DNA of 64,000 bases from Nocardioides ochotonae (GCF_011420305.2 NZ_CP061769.1:1351001-1415000); one strand, 5' to 3'; counted from the first letter of the stretch, positions 37,703-46,663 are shown. The notes: a model not told the origin generated them from the letters alone. Numbers and translations are program-made.

Positions 37703-37739
37703 AAGGCCGGTCACCCACGTCGGTGGGTGGCCGGCCTTT
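37703..37739 (+). terminator. Terminator after NlpC/P60, overlapping next reading frame
   Basis: AAGGCCGG (37703-37710) with CCGGCCTT (37731-37738), extended inward to a 17-bp stem with one G-T pair and a four-base loop, then TTTC. The first canonical start codon of the following gene (GTG 37727) lies in the right arm. Confidence 0.75.
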
Positions 37740-38935
37740 CGCTGTTCCTGCTGCTGGCGCTCCTCGCAGGCGTCGCGCTCGTGCTCACCTCCGGCCCCCA
37801 TGTCGCCCCCGAGCGCGAGGACGGGGTCACGCCCGGCGCGGTCGACCCCGCCGGGGCCGTCCGGGCACTGGCGGCGCTGGAGCGGGCGGTCGGCGAGCGG
37901 CAGGACCCCGGGGCCGGCCCCGAGGACGTCGCGCACATCGTGGCCAACGCCCGCCGGCTGCGGGTCACCGACTTCAGTCTGCGCTACATCGATGCCACCG
38001 CCCCGGCCGACGACGAGGGCCGCTGGCGCGCCGCCGTCGAGGCGACCTGGCGCTTCGCGGGCTTCGACACGGAGGTCGCCCGCGCCGAGCTGGAGGTGGC
38101 GCTGCGCTCCGCTCCCTCCTCTCCCTCCGGTCCCTCCTTCAGGGACGGCGTGGTGATCGAGTCCGTCGGCGGCGCCGGGCGCGCGCCGCTGTGGCTGGCG
38201 ACGGCGGTGCAGGTCCGCCGCACCCCGGAGACCCTCGTGCTGGTCGCCGCGAGCGCCGACGACGCGCCCCGCTACGCCGCGCTGGCGCGCGCGGCGGTCC
38301 CCGTCGTACGCCGGGTGCTGCCGTCGTGGCGCCCGCGCCTGGTGGTGGAGGTGCCGGCGTCCTCGCGCGACCTGGACCGGGCGCTCGGCGCCGAGCCGGG
38401 GACCTATGCGGGGATCGCCGCGGTCACCGCCACCGTCGACGGCTCCCGCGACCGTGGCGCGCCGACCCACGTGCTGGTGAACCCCGAGGAGTACGACCGG
38501 CTGCGCCGCTCGGGGGCGCAGGTGGTGATGAGCCACGAGGCGGTGCACGTCGCCACCGGCGTCGCGACCAGCTCGATGCCGCTGTGGCTGCTGGAGGGCT
38601 TCGCCGACTACGTGGCGCTGCGCGACGTGGACCTGCCGGTCTCGACGACCGGCGCCCAGATCGTGCGTCAGGTGCGCGAGCGCGGCGCCCCCCGGGCGCT
38701 GCCGGACGTGCGCGCCTTCGACGTCGCCAACGGCGGGCTCGGTGCGGTCTATGAGAGCGCGTGGCTGGCGGCCGTGGTGCTCGCCGAGCGGGCGGGGGAG
38801 GCCGGGCTGGTCGAGGTCTACGAGAGCGTGCGCGACGGGGAGGACCTCGACGCCGTGCTCGACAGGATCGCGGGGTGGGACGTGGACGCGCTGACCACCG
38901 CCTGGCGCGAGCGGCTGCGAGACTTGGCGGCGTGA
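37727..38935 (+). CDS. Membrane-anchored zinc metallopeptidase (gluzincin-like)
   Basis: 402 residues. An N-terminal membrane helix (LSLFLLLALLAGVALVL) is followed by an extracytoplasmic region and a peptidase-MA-like motif: HEAVHVATGV (HExxH) and WLLEGFADYVALRD, which would give the third ligand Glu. The start is doubtful. GTG 37727 lies inside the upstream terminator; in-frame codons upstream would add basic HPRRW before the helix, but only CTG 37682 is available there. The stop overlaps the next gene as GTGA. Substrate unknown. Confidence 0.8.
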   Translation: MAGLSLFLLLALLAGVALVLTSGPHVAPEREDGVTPGAVDPAGAVRALAALERAVGERQDPGAGPEDVAHIVANARRLRVTDFSLRYIDATAPADDEGRWRAAVEATWRFAGFDTEVARAELEVALRSAPSSPSGPSFRDGVVIESVGGAGRAPLWLATAVQVRRTPETLVLVAASADDAPRYAALARAAVPVVRRVLPSWRPRLVVEVPASSRDLDRALGAEPGTYAGIAAVTATVDGSRDRGAPTHVLVNPEEYDRLRRSGAQVVMSHEAVHVATGVATSSMPLWLLEGFADYVALRDVDLPVSTTGAQIVRQVRERGAPRALPDVRAFDVANGGLGAVYESAWLAAVVLAERAGEAGLVEVYESVRDGEDLDAVLDRIAGWDVDALTTAWRERLRDLAA

Positions 38936-40167
38936 CCCCAGAGCACCGGCCGGCAGCGCTCGGCGTCAGCATCGTGGCCGGCCTGCTCTTCGTCGCCCTC
39001 GCGGCGTGGCTGGTGCCGTGGGACCCGGTCCCGGGCGGCGACCTGACCCCGGCCGATCCCGCGGCGTACTTCGGCGCCGAGCACCTCGCGCGCGCCGAGA
39101 CCTTCACCACCTGGTCACGGGTGTGGAGCTGGAGCTCGTTGGCGGTCTCGCTCCTGGTGGCCTGCTGGTTCGGCTTCACCCGGCGCGGCCGGGCGGTGGT
39201 CGCGCGCGTGCAGCGCGGGCCGTGGTGGCTGCAGGTGGTCCTCGCGGTCGCCTTCCTCGACCTCGTCGGTCGGCTGGTCACCCTTCCCTTCGGCATCCGG
39301 CAGCGCCTGCACCTGCGCGAGTACGGGCTCTCGGTGCAGTCGTGGGACGGGTACGCCGCCGACCTGGTCACGGGCGAGCTGCTCGACATCGTCGTGACCT
39401 CGCTGGCGCTGCTCGCGGTCATGGCCTGCGCGCGCCGCTGGCGCCGGGCCTGGCCGGTGATCGCCGCGGGCGTCGCGGCGACGCTGGTGATGCTGGGGTC
39501 CTTCGTCTACCCGATCGTGGTGGAGCCGCTGTTCAGCTCCTTCACCACGCTGCCGGACGGTGCGCTGCGCGACGGTGTCCTCGCCCTCGCCGAGGAGGAG
39601 GGGGTCGACGTCGACGAGGTGCTGGTCAACGACGCCTCCCAGCGCACCACGACCCTCAACGCCTACGTCTCGGGGTTCGGTGGGACCCGGCGCGTGGTCC
39701 TCTACGACACCCTCGTCGAGGAGCTGCCGCAGGACCAGGCGCTGACGGTGGTCGCGCACGAGCTGGCCCACGCGCGCCACGACGACGTGCTGGTGGGGTC
39801 GGTGCTCGGCGCGAGCGGTGCGGCGTTCGGCGTCGGCCTGCTCGGGCTGGTGCTCGGTGGCCGGCGCCGGGCCACCCGGCTCGGGGACCCCGCGTGCGTG
39901 CCGGTCGTGCTGGCGCTGGTCGCGCTCGCGACCTTCCTGTCCAGCCCGGTGCAGAACACGATCAGCCGCCACATCGAGCTGCGCGCCGACGTCGACGCGC
40001 TGCGCGCCACCGACGATCCCGAGACGTTCGTCGACATGCAGGTGCAGCTGATGACCCGTTCCTTGGCCGACCCGACGCCGTGGGCGCCGTCCCAGCTGTG
40101 GTTCGGCTCCCACCCCACGGGGTGGACGCGGATCGCGCTGGCGCAGCGGTTGGCCCAAGAGGAGTAG
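38932..40167 (+). CDS. M48 (Ste24-like) membrane metallopeptidase
   Basis: 411 residues with about seven membrane segments. Zinc motif in TVVAHELAHARHDDV and the later HIELRADVDALRAT carrying the third ligand. The arrangement of helices and NDASQRTTTLNAYVSGFGGTRRVVLYDTL is typical of CAAX-type Ste24 proteases, which in bacteria act on membrane proteins. GTG 38932 overlaps the upstream metallopeptidase stop; the two are co-translated. Confidence 0.9.
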   Translation: MTPEHRPAALGVSIVAGLLFVALAAWLVPWDPVPGGDLTPADPAAYFGAEHLARAETFTTWSRVWSWSSLAVSLLVACWFGFTRRGRAVVARVQRGPWWLQVVLAVAFLDLVGRLVTLPFGIRQRLHLREYGLSVQSWDGYAADLVTGELLDIVVTSLALLAVMACARRWRRAWPVIAAGVAATLVMLGSFVYPIVVEPLFSSFTTLPDGALRDGVLALAEEEGVDVDEVLVNDASQRTTTLNAYVSGFGGTRRVVLYDTLVEELPQDQALTVVAHELAHARHDDVLVGSVLGASGAAFGVGLLGLVLGGRRRATRLGDPACVPVVLALVALATFLSSPVQNTISRHIELRADVDALRATDDPETFVDMQVQLMTRSLADPTPWAPSQLWFGSHPTGWTRIALAQRLAQEE

Positions 40168-40206
40168 CCGCGCGCCAGCCGTGGAGCAGCCGGCCCGGCG
40201 TCCGGC

Positions 40207-41994
40207 TCAGGCGTAGAGCGCGTCGATGTCCGCGCGGTGCTCGCGGACGACCTCGCGGCGCTTGAGCTTGAGGCTCGGGGTGAGCATGCCGTCCTCCTCG
40301 GTCCAGTCGATCGAGAGGATCCGGAACTTGCGGATCGACTCGGCCTTGGAGACCGCGAGGTTGGCCTCGTCGATGGCGCCCTGGATCTCGGCGAGCAGGT
40401 CCGGGTCGTCCAGGTGGTCGGTGAGCGGACCGGTCTTGCCGTTGAGCTCGGCCCAGCGCGGCCAGGTCTCGGGGTCGAGGGTGACGAGGGCGGCGATGAA
40501 GGGCTGGCCGTCGCCGACGACGATGCACTGGCTGATGAGGTAGTGCGAGCGCAGACGGTCCTCGAGCACGGCGGGCGCGACGTTCTTGCCGCCCGCGGTC
40601 ACGATGATCTCCTTCTTGCGCCCGGTGATCCGGATGAAGCCCTCGTCGTCGACCTCGCCGATGTCGCCGGTGTGGAACCAGCCGTCCGGCTCCAGGGCCT
40701 CCGCGGTGGCCGCCTCGTCGTTCCAGTAGCCGGCGAAGACCTGGCCGCCGCGGAACAGCAGCTCGCCGTCCTCGGCGACGCGGACGGTGGTGCCGGGGAA
40801 CGGGCGACCGACGCTGCCCATCTTGGTGGCGGTCGGCATGTTCGCCGAGAGCGCGGCGGTGGTCTCGGTGAGGCCGTAGCCCTCGAGGACGGTGATGCCG
40901 ACGCCGCGGAAGAAGTGGCCCAGGCGCTCGCCGAGCGCGGCGCCGCCGGAGATCGCGTAGCCGCACTTGCCGCCGAGCGCGGTCAGCAGCTTGGCGTAGA
41001 CCAGCTTGGCGAACACCGCGTGCTGGAGGCGCACGCCGAGGGGGATCCGGCCCGCGTCGATGCCGCGGGAGTAGGCGATCGCGACGTCGGCGGCCCGGTC
41101 GAAGATCCGGCCCTTGCCGTCGGCGGCGGCGTTCTGCGAGGCGGTGTTGAACACCTTCTCGAACACGCGGGGCACGGCCAGCAGGAACGTCGGACGGAAC
41201 GACTGGAGGTCGGCCATCAGGTTCGTGGTGTCCGGGGTGTGCCCGATGCGGGCGCCGGCCTTGATGGCGCCGATCTGGAGGATGCGCGCGAAGACGTGGG
41301 CCAGCGGCAGGAAGATCAGCGTGGAGGCGTCCTTGCCGGAGAACAGCTCGTGCAGCTCGTCGACGGCCACGCCCAGCTCGAACATGAAGTTGCCGTGCGT
41401 GACCATGCAGCCCTTGGGCCGCCCGGTGGTGCCCGAGGTGTAGATCAGCGTGGCCAGGTCCAACGGGGTCGCGGCGGTGCGCCGCTTCTCCAGGTCCTCG
41501 TCGCGAATGTCGCCGCCCAGGCTGGTGAGCACCTCGATCGCGCCGTCACCGATGGACCAGACGTGGTTGAGCTCGCTCAGCTCGCCGCGGATCTCCGCGA
41601 TCCGGGCGAGGTGGTCGGCGTTCTCGGCCACGATGGCCTTCGCGCCGGAGTCCTGGAGGATCCACTGGATCTGGGAGGCCGAGGAGGTCTCGTAGATCGG
41701 CACCGACACCGCGCCGGCGAACCAGATCGCGTAGTCCAGCAGCGTCCACTCATAGCGGGTCTTCGACAGCAGGGCGATGCGGTCGCCCGGCTCGATCCCG
41801 GCCGCGACCAGGCCCTTCGCGGTGGCCTGCACCTCCGCGAGGAACTCGGCGGCGCTGACATCGGTCCAGCCCTCCGGGTTCTGGCGGCTGAAGAGGACCG
41901 CCTGCGGTGCCTCCGTGGCGTTGCGCACGACGTCGTCGGTGAGGTTTCCCGTGCTGGGGACCTCGACCGTCATGGGCGTGGAGAACTCCCGCAC
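40207..41994 (-). CDS. Long-chain acyl-CoA synthetase (FadD15-like)
   Basis: 595 residues, ANL superfamily. AMP-binding motif LIYTSGTTGRPKGCMVTH, EGYGLTETTA, and the C-terminal GWFHTGDIGEVDDEGFIRITGRKKEIIVTAGGKNVAP are intact. It activates fatty acids as acyl-CoA for lipid synthesis or degradation. GTG 41994 is preceded by AGGAGG five bases upstream (CCAGGAGGAAACAC), which rejects the 62-residue longer start. Location matches fadD15 (Rv2187) next to the SRPBCC and ArsA-like genes. Confidence 0.93.
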   Translation of the reverse strand: MREFSTPMTVEVPSTGNLTDDVVRNATEAPQAVLFSRQNPEGWTDVSAAEFLAEVQATAKGLVAAGIEPGDRIALLSKTRYEWTLLDYAIWFAGAVSVPIYETSSASQIQWILQDSGAKAIVAENADHLARIAEIRGELSELNHVWSIGDGAIEVLTSLGGDIRDEDLEKRRTAATPLDLATLIYTSGTTGRPKGCMVTHGNFMFELGVAVDELHELFSGKDASTLIFLPLAHVFARILQIGAIKAGARIGHTPDTTNLMADLQSFRPTFLLAVPRVFEKVFNTASQNAAADGKGRIFDRAADVAIAYSRGIDAGRIPLGVRLQHAVFAKLVYAKLLTALGGKCGYAISGGAALGERLGHFFRGVGITVLEGYGLTETTAALSANMPTATKMGSVGRPFPGTTVRVAEDGELLFRGGQVFAGYWNDEAATAEALEPDGWFHTGDIGEVDDEGFIRITGRKKEIIVTAGGKNVAPAVLEDRLRSHYLISQCIVVGDGQPFIAALVTLDPETWPRWAELNGKTGPLTDHLDDPDLLAEIQGAIDEANLAVSKAESIRKFRILSIDWTEEDGMLTPSLKLKRREVVREHRADIDALYA

Positions 41995-42115
41995 GTGTTT
42001 CCTCCTGGTCGGACCGTAGGTGGTCAATGTTGCGCACGTTACCGTCGGGTTGCGTCGCCGCCGCATCCGGTACGCTGCCGAGCGCCCGCACCCGACCCGA
42101 CCGCAAGGGGAACCG

Positions 42116-42556
42116 ATGGCCGAGCAGACCAGCTCCTCGATCGTGATCGAGGCCGCTCCGGGCGAGGTCATGGAGGTCATCGGCGACTTCGAGGCCTATC
42201 CCGAGTGGGCCAAGGGCATGCAGGAGGTCCGGGTCGTGGAGCCGGGCGAGGACGGCTGGGCCAAGCGGGTCCACTTCGTGCTCGACGTGGCGCCGATCAA
42301 GGACGAGTACACCCTCGCCTACGACTGGGACGGCTACGACGAGGTCACCTGGAACCTGGTCGAGGGCAACATGCTCAAGGCGCTCGACGGCGCCTACACG
42401 CTGCGCGACCTCGGCGGCGGGCGCACCGAGGTGACCTACCGACTGGCGCTGGACGTCTCGGTCCCCCTGATCGGGATGCTGAAGCGCAAGGGCGAGAAGA
42501 TCCTCATCGACACCGCGCTCAAGGGCCTGAAGAAGCGCGTCGAGTCGTCGCGCTGA
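42116..42556 (+). CDS. SRPBCC family lipid-binding-like protein
   Basis: 146 residues. START/SRPBCC fold opening SSSIVIEAAPGEVMEVIGDFEAYPEWAKGM, then strands ending in a long C-terminal helix (KGEKILIDTALKGLKKRVE). Such proteins bind hydrophobic ligands; ligand unknown. ATG 42116 has AAGGGG five bases upstream; -10 TACGCT at 42071-42076. It heads an operon with the ArsA-like ATPase (homologues Rv2185c, Rv2184c). Confidence 0.88.
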   Translation: MAEQTSSSIVIEAAPGEVMEVIGDFEAYPEWAKGMQEVRVVEPGEDGWAKRVHFVLDVAPIKDEYTLAYDWDGYDEVTWNLVEGNMLKALDGAYTLRDLGGGRTEVTYRLALDVSVPLIGMLKRKGEKILIDTALKGLKKRVESSR

Positions 42557-42585
42557 GCGCGCCGACTCCGCCTCCCGCGACCGCC

Positions 42586-43800
42586 GTGCGCATCCTCCTC
42601 CTGACCGGCAAGGGCGGCGTCGGCAAGTCCACGCTCGCCGCCGGCACCGCCGCCCTGGCCGCGGCGGACGGCGCCCGCACGCTCGTGCTCTCCACCGACG
42701 CCGCGCACTCGCTCGCCGATGCCTACGGCGTCGCGGTGGGTGCGGAGCCCACCGAGGTGGCGCCGCGGCTCTTCGTGCAGCAGGTCGACGCCCAGCTCCG
42801 CTTCGAGCAGTCCTGGGCCGACGTGCAGCGCTACCTGCTGCAGGTGCTCGACGCGGTCGGTGTCGACCGGGTCGCCGCCGAGGAGCTCACGGTGCTGCCC
42901 GGCGCCGAGGAGGTGCTGGCGCTGCTCGAGCTGCGGCTGCGCGCCCGCTCGGGGGAGTGGGACGCCATCGTCGTCGACTGCGGGCCCACCGCCGAGACGC
43001 TGCGGCTGCTGGCGCTGCCCGAGGCGCTGGGCTGGTACATGCAGCGGGTGCTGCCCGCCGAGCGCCGCCTCGTGCGGACGCTGCGCCCGGTGCTCCAGCG
43101 CACCGTCGGCGTGCCGATGCCCGGCGGGGACGTCTTCGACGCCATCGAGCGGCTGCACGCCGAGCTCGCCGAGGTGCACGCGCTGCTGACCGGTCCGGGC
43201 GCGAGCGTGCGCCTGGTGCTGACGCCGGAGGCGATGGTGCTCGCCGAGTCGCGGCGTACCTGGACCCACCTCTCGCTCTTCGGCTACACCGTCGACGGGG
43301 TGCTGGCCAACCGGGTCTTCCCGGCGGCCGGCGCCGACGACTGGCGCGCCGGGTGGGTGGACGCCCAGGAGCGGGTGCTCGCCGAGGTCGAGGACTCCTT
43401 CGTCGGCCTGCCGGTGTGGCGCTCGGTCTACCGGGCCGCCGAGCCGGTGGGCGTCGAGGCGCTCGCCGCCCTCGCCCGCGAGGTGTACGACGGGGCCGAC
43501 CCGCTCGCCGTACCTGCCGGGGAGGGGCCGTTCGCGATCACCCGCACCGCGGGCGGGGCCGTGCTGCGCCTGGCCCTGCCGCTGGTCGAGCGCGGTGACG
43601 TCGACCTCGCGCGCAACGGCGAGGAGCTGGTGGTGACGGTCGGGTCGTATCGTCGGCTGCTGACCCTGCCCTCGGGCCTCGCCCGGATGCGGGTCGCCGG
43701 CGCGCGCGTCGCTGACGGCGCCCTGCGGGTGCGGTTCGCCGAGAGCGAGCGCGACACCGTCCCGCACCACCCCGACCAGCACACGGAGGACCTGGCGTGA
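42586..43800 (+). CDS. ArsA/GET3-like ATPase
   Basis: 404 residues. Deviant Walker A motif LLLTGKGGVGKSTLAAG with the signature lysine, switch I STDAAHSLADAYG, and VVDCGPTAETLRLLALPE as switch II. The C-terminal 100 residues form an alpha-crystallin-like beta domain. No arsenite-binding cysteines or ArsB/ArsD genes are present, so arsenic transport is unlikely; relation to GET3-type targeting is possible. GTG 42586 is the first canonical start; CTG 42553 overlapping the upstream TGA would add 11 residues. Confidence 0.88.
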   Translation: MRILLLTGKGGVGKSTLAAGTAALAAADGARTLVLSTDAAHSLADAYGVAVGAEPTEVAPRLFVQQVDAQLRFEQSWADVQRYLLQVLDAVGVDRVAAEELTVLPGAEEVLALLELRLRARSGEWDAIVVDCGPTAETLRLLALPEALGWYMQRVLPAERRLVRTLRPVLQRTVGVPMPGGDVFDAIERLHAELAEVHALLTGPGASVRLVLTPEAMVLAESRRTWTHLSLFGYTVDGVLANRVFPAAGADDWRAGWVDAQERVLAEVEDSFVGLPVWRSVYRAAEPVGVEALAALAREVYDGADPLAVPAGEGPFAITRTAGGAVLRLALPLVERGDVDLARNGEELVVTVGSYRRLLTLPSGLARMRVAGARVADGALRVRFAESERDTVPHHPDQHTEDLA

Positions 43801-44276
43801 GCGGCCCCCACGACCCACCCGGCGAGCAGCACCCCACCGACGGACCCGACAGCGCCCACGACGTGGGCAGCGTCGCCGAGGAGGCCGCCAAGCTCTTCGG
43901 CGCCCTCGCCGGGCTGGCCCGTGAGCACGCCCCCGACCTGGGGGCCGGCCTGTCCGGCCTCGCCGACCATGCCGAGCAGGTGGCCGACCAGAACCCGGCG
44001 GACGAGCACCGGTGCGACGAGCACCGGGCCGAGTGCACCTGGTGCCCGGTGTGCCGCACCGTGCACCTGGTGCGGCAGACGAGCCCGGAGGTACGCGCCC
44101 ACCTCGCCAGCGCCGTGACCTCGCTCGCGCGGGCGGCGGCCGGGCTGCTCGCGACCGCCGTGCCCGACGAGGCGCGCGCCCCGCGACCCGGGGTCGACCA
44201 CATCGACCTGGACGAGGACCCGGACGAGGACCCGGACGAGGACCCGGACGAGAGCCACGACGGAGGACAGCGGTGA
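43797..44276 (+). CDS. Acidic Cys/His-containing protein (Rv2183c-like)
   Basis: 159 residues. A helical N-terminal half is followed by a Cys/His cluster (HRCDEHRAECTWCPVCRTVH) that could bind zinc, a hydrophobic helix (about 105-122) and a highly acidic C-terminus made of DEDP repeats. GTG start overlaps the ATPase stop (GTGA, 43797-43800); stop overlaps the ROK kinase start. Only its conserved place after the ArsA-like ATPase suggests a joint function. Confidence 0.75.
   Translation: MSGPHDPPGEQHPTDGPDSAHDVGSVAEEAAKLFGALAGLAREHAPDLGAGLSGLADHAEQVADQNPADEHRCDEHRAECTWCPVCRTVHLVRQTSPEVRAHLASAVTSLARAAAGLLATAVPDEARAPRPGVDHIDLDEDPDEDPDEDPDESHDGGQR
44211..44252 (+). repeat. 12-bp tandem repeat, 3.5 copies
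   Basis: GACGAGGACCCG repeats at 44211-44222, 44223-44234 and 44235-44246, with a partial copy to 44252. It encodes (DEDP)n in the upstream protein and is prone to length variation without frameshift. Confidence 0.85.
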
Positions 44277-45214
44277 GCCTGACCTGCGGCATCGACATCG
44301 GCGGCACCAAGATCGCCGGCGGCGTCGTCGACGAGCACGGCACCGTGATCGAGGAGCTGCGCGTCGAGTCGCCCGCGACCGACGTGGCGGCCATCGAGGA
44401 GGCCGTGACCGCGCTGGTCAAGGAGCTGGGCTCGCGGCACGACCTGACCGCGGTCGGCGTCGGCGCGGCGGGCTACATCGACCGGGACCGGGCGAAGATC
44501 TACTTCGCGCCCAACATCGCCTGGCGTGACGTCCACCTGCGCGCCGAGCTCGAGGAGCGTCTCGACCTGCCGTGCGTGATCGAGAACGACGCCAACGCCG
44601 CTGCGTGGGGCGAGTTCCGCTTCGGCGCCGGGCACGACACCGACGACCTGCTGCTGCTGACCATCGGCACCGGGGTCGGTGGCGGCCTGGTGCTCGACGG
44701 CTCGCTGTACCGCGGCGGGTTCGGCGTCGGCGCCGAGATCGGCCACCTCCGCGTGGTGCCCGACGGGCTGCCCTGCGGCTGCGGCAACCGCGGCTGCCTG
44801 GAGCAGTACGCCAGCGGCTCGGCCCTGGTGCGCGAGACCCGCGCCGCGGTGCGCCGCGACCCGGCACGTGCCGGTGCGCTGCTCGACCTCGCCGGCGGCG
44901 ACGTCGAGCGCATCGACGGCCCGCTCGTCACCCGCGCCGCGCAGGCCGGGGACGAGCTCGCCCGCGCCCGGCTCGCCGAGGTGGGCCGCTGGATCGGGGA
45001 GGGCATCGCCTCGCTCGCCGCGGTCCTCGACCCTGCGGTGGTGGTGATCGGCGGCGGGGTCAGCGAGGCTGGCGACCTGCTGCTGGACCCGGCGCGCGAG
45101 GCCTTCGACGCCCAGCTCCCCGGCCGTGGCTTCCGCCCCAGCCTGACCATCCGGCACGCCGAGCTCGGCAACCGGGCCGGCGTCATCGGCGCCGCCGACC
45201 TCGCCCGGCGCTAG
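44273..45214 (+). CDS. ROK-family glucokinase
   Basis: 313 residues. ATP-binding IDIGGTKIAGGVVDE, catalytic Asp in ENDANAAAWGE, IGTGVGGG, and the ROK zinc signature GHLRVVPDGLPCGCGNRGCLEQ. Most likely phosphorylates glucose, though other hexoses are possible. GTG 44273 has GGAGG six bases upstream and overlaps the previous stop. Followed after 13 bases by a second ROK gene. Confidence 0.9.
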   Translation: MSLTCGIDIGGTKIAGGVVDEHGTVIEELRVESPATDVAAIEEAVTALVKELGSRHDLTAVGVGAAGYIDRDRAKIYFAPNIAWRDVHLRAELEERLDLPCVIENDANAAAWGEFRFGAGHDTDDLLLLTIGTGVGGGLVLDGSLYRGGFGVGAEIGHLRVVPDGLPCGCGNRGCLEQYASGSALVRETRAAVRRDPARAGALLDLAGGDVERIDGPLVTRAAQAGDELARARLAEVGRWIGEGIASLAAVLDPAVVVIGGGVSEAGDLLLDPAREAFDAQLPGRGFRPSLTIRHAELGNRAGVIGAADLARR

Positions 45215-45227
45215 GACGGCGGCGGGG

Positions 45228-46187
45228 ATGGCGCTCCACATCGGGGTCGACGTGGGCGGCACCAAGGTCCTCGCGGCCGAGGTCGACGCCGACGCGACGG
45301 TCCACCGCACCGCACGGCGTACGACGCCGGGACGCCGCGTGGAGGTCGCCGTGCTCGAGGACGCGCTGACCGAGGCCGTGCTGGAGGTGGCCGACGGGCG
45401 TCGCATCGACGGCGTCGGGCTGGCCGCGGCCGGCTTCGTGGACGCGGCCGGGGAGCGGGTGATGTTCGCCCCGCACCTGCCCTGGCGTGATGACCCGGTC
45501 CGCGGGCGCCTGGCCCGGCGCTGGGACACGACCGTCGTGCTCGACAACGACGCCAACTGCGCCGCCCGCGCCGAGGTCGAGCACGGTGGCGCACGCGAGT
45601 TCTCCGACGCCCTCGTGCTGACCCTCGGCACCGGGATCGGCGGCGCGGTGGTGCTGGGGCGTCGACTGGTGCGCGGGCGCAACGGCATGGCCGGGGAGTT
45701 CGGTCACCAGCAGCTGGTGCCGGACGGCCTGCCGTGCGAGTGCGGGGGCAGCGGGTGCTGGGAGCAGTACTGCAGCGGCAACGCGCTGGTGCGTCACGCC
45801 CGCGCCCGGATCGGCCAGGAGCCGACGGTGCTGGAGCAGGCGTGCGGCGGCGACCCCGACCGGCTGGTCGGCCCGATGGTGACGGCCGCCGCCGAGGCGG
45901 GCGACGCGGTCGCCCGTGGGGCCTTCGCCACGGTCGGTGACTGGCTCGGGGTGGGCGTGGCCAACCTGGTCGCGGCGCTCGACCCGGAGGTCGTGGTGGT
46001 CGGCGGTGGGGTGTCGGCGGCCGGCGAGCTGCTGCTGGAGCCGGCACGTGCCGCGCTGGGCCGCAGTCTGGTCGGCGCCGGGCACCGCGTGGTGCCGCCG
46101 CTGGTGCGGGCGAGGTTCGGTCCGGAGGCCGGCGTCATCGGTGCGGCGCGGCTGGCCGCGAAGGCGACCCTGCGCGACCGGGTTTGA
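45228..46187 (+). CDS. Second ROK-family sugar kinase
   Basis: 319 residues, paralogous to the preceding protein: VDVGGTKVLAAEVD, DNDANCAARAEVE, LGTGIGGAVVLG and GHQQLVPDGLPCECGGSGCWEQ. Sequence differences around the sugar site (for example FAPHLPWRDDPVR) suggest a related but distinct hexose or N-acetylhexosamine substrate; this is an inference. A hairpin follows. Confidence 0.88.
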   Translation: MALHIGVDVGGTKVLAAEVDADATVHRTARRTTPGRRVEVAVLEDALTEAVLEVADGRRIDGVGLAAAGFVDAAGERVMFAPHLPWRDDPVRGRLARRWDTTVVLDNDANCAARAEVEHGGAREFSDALVLTLGTGIGGAVVLGRRLVRGRNGMAGEFGHQQLVPDGLPCECGGSGCWEQYCSGNALVRHARARIGQEPTVLEQACGGDPDRLVGPMVTAAAEAGDAVARGAFATVGDWLGVGVANLVAALDPEVVVVGGGVSAAGELLLEPARAALGRSLVGAGHRVVPPLVRARFGPEAGVIGAARLAAKATLRDRV

Positions 46188-46205
46188 CCCGGCCTGGCCT
46201 GACTT

Positions 46206-46230
46206 GACCGGCCTGGTCCGGGGGCCGGTC
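46206..46230. terminator. Hairpin between convergent genes
   Basis: GACCGGCC (46206-46213) pairs with GGCCGGTC (46223-46230), a nine-base loop between. It touches the stop codon of the minus-strand gene and could serve both transcripts. Confidence 0.5.
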
Positions 46231-46631
46231 TAGACCCGGGCGCCGTCGTCCGAGGGGTCGCGCGGCTCGCGCGGCATCCGCCAGACCAGGTAGACGAAGC
46301 CGCCGACGAAGCCCGAGACCAGCAGGTAGGACACGATCCCGGGCAGCGAGACGCCCAGCAGCAGGCAGAGCAGCAGGATGGCGGGGGAGCCGAAGACCCC
46401 GATCCAGGCGATCATCCGGTCCCGGGTCGGTCGGGGCAGCGGTGGGGGCGGCGGCGGCACGAACCCGTCCTCGGGCTCCGGGACCGGGTCGGGGTCGTCG
46501 ACGTACGCGGCGTACGGCTCGGGATCCGGCTCCACCGGCTCCACGGGGGTGGGCGCGTCGTCGAGCTGCGGCCGCTCGCCGTAGTTCTCGACGATGCTGC
46601 GCCACACCTCGTCGTCGTTTCCACGCTGCAC
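46230..46631 (-). CDS. Membrane protein with Pro/Glu-rich N-terminus
   Basis: 133 residues. The cytosolic half (VQRGNDDEVWRSIVENYGE, then Pro/Glu/Asp-rich to about residue 68) precedes two membrane helices (MIAWIGVFGSPAILLLCLLL and SYLLVSGFVGGFVYLVW). GTG 46631 is six bases after -10 TACGCT (46643-46638). No family recognised; the DEVWRSIVENYG opening is shared by similar actinobacterial proteins. Confidence 0.72.
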   Translation of the reverse strand: MQRGNDDEVWRSIVENYGERPQLDDAPTPVEPVEPDPEPYAAYVDDPDPVPEPEDGFVPPPPPPLPRPTRDRMIAWIGVFGSPAILLLCLLLGVSLPGIVSYLLVSGFVGGFVYLVWRMPREPRDPSDDGARV

Positions 46632-46663
46632 CCGTCCAGCGTAGTTCCGTGGGGGTGGGGGCG

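Noticed and set aside
38108..38140. CTCC-rich polypyrimidine repeat
   Set aside because: It is a Ser/Pro-coding stretch inside the gluzincin-like gene and needs no further explanation.
40237..43800. Open frame of 1187 codons on +
   Set aside because: Its first 780 codons are the antisense of the acyl-CoA synthetase and SRPBCC regions; only the ArsA-like part from 42586 has protein family motifs.
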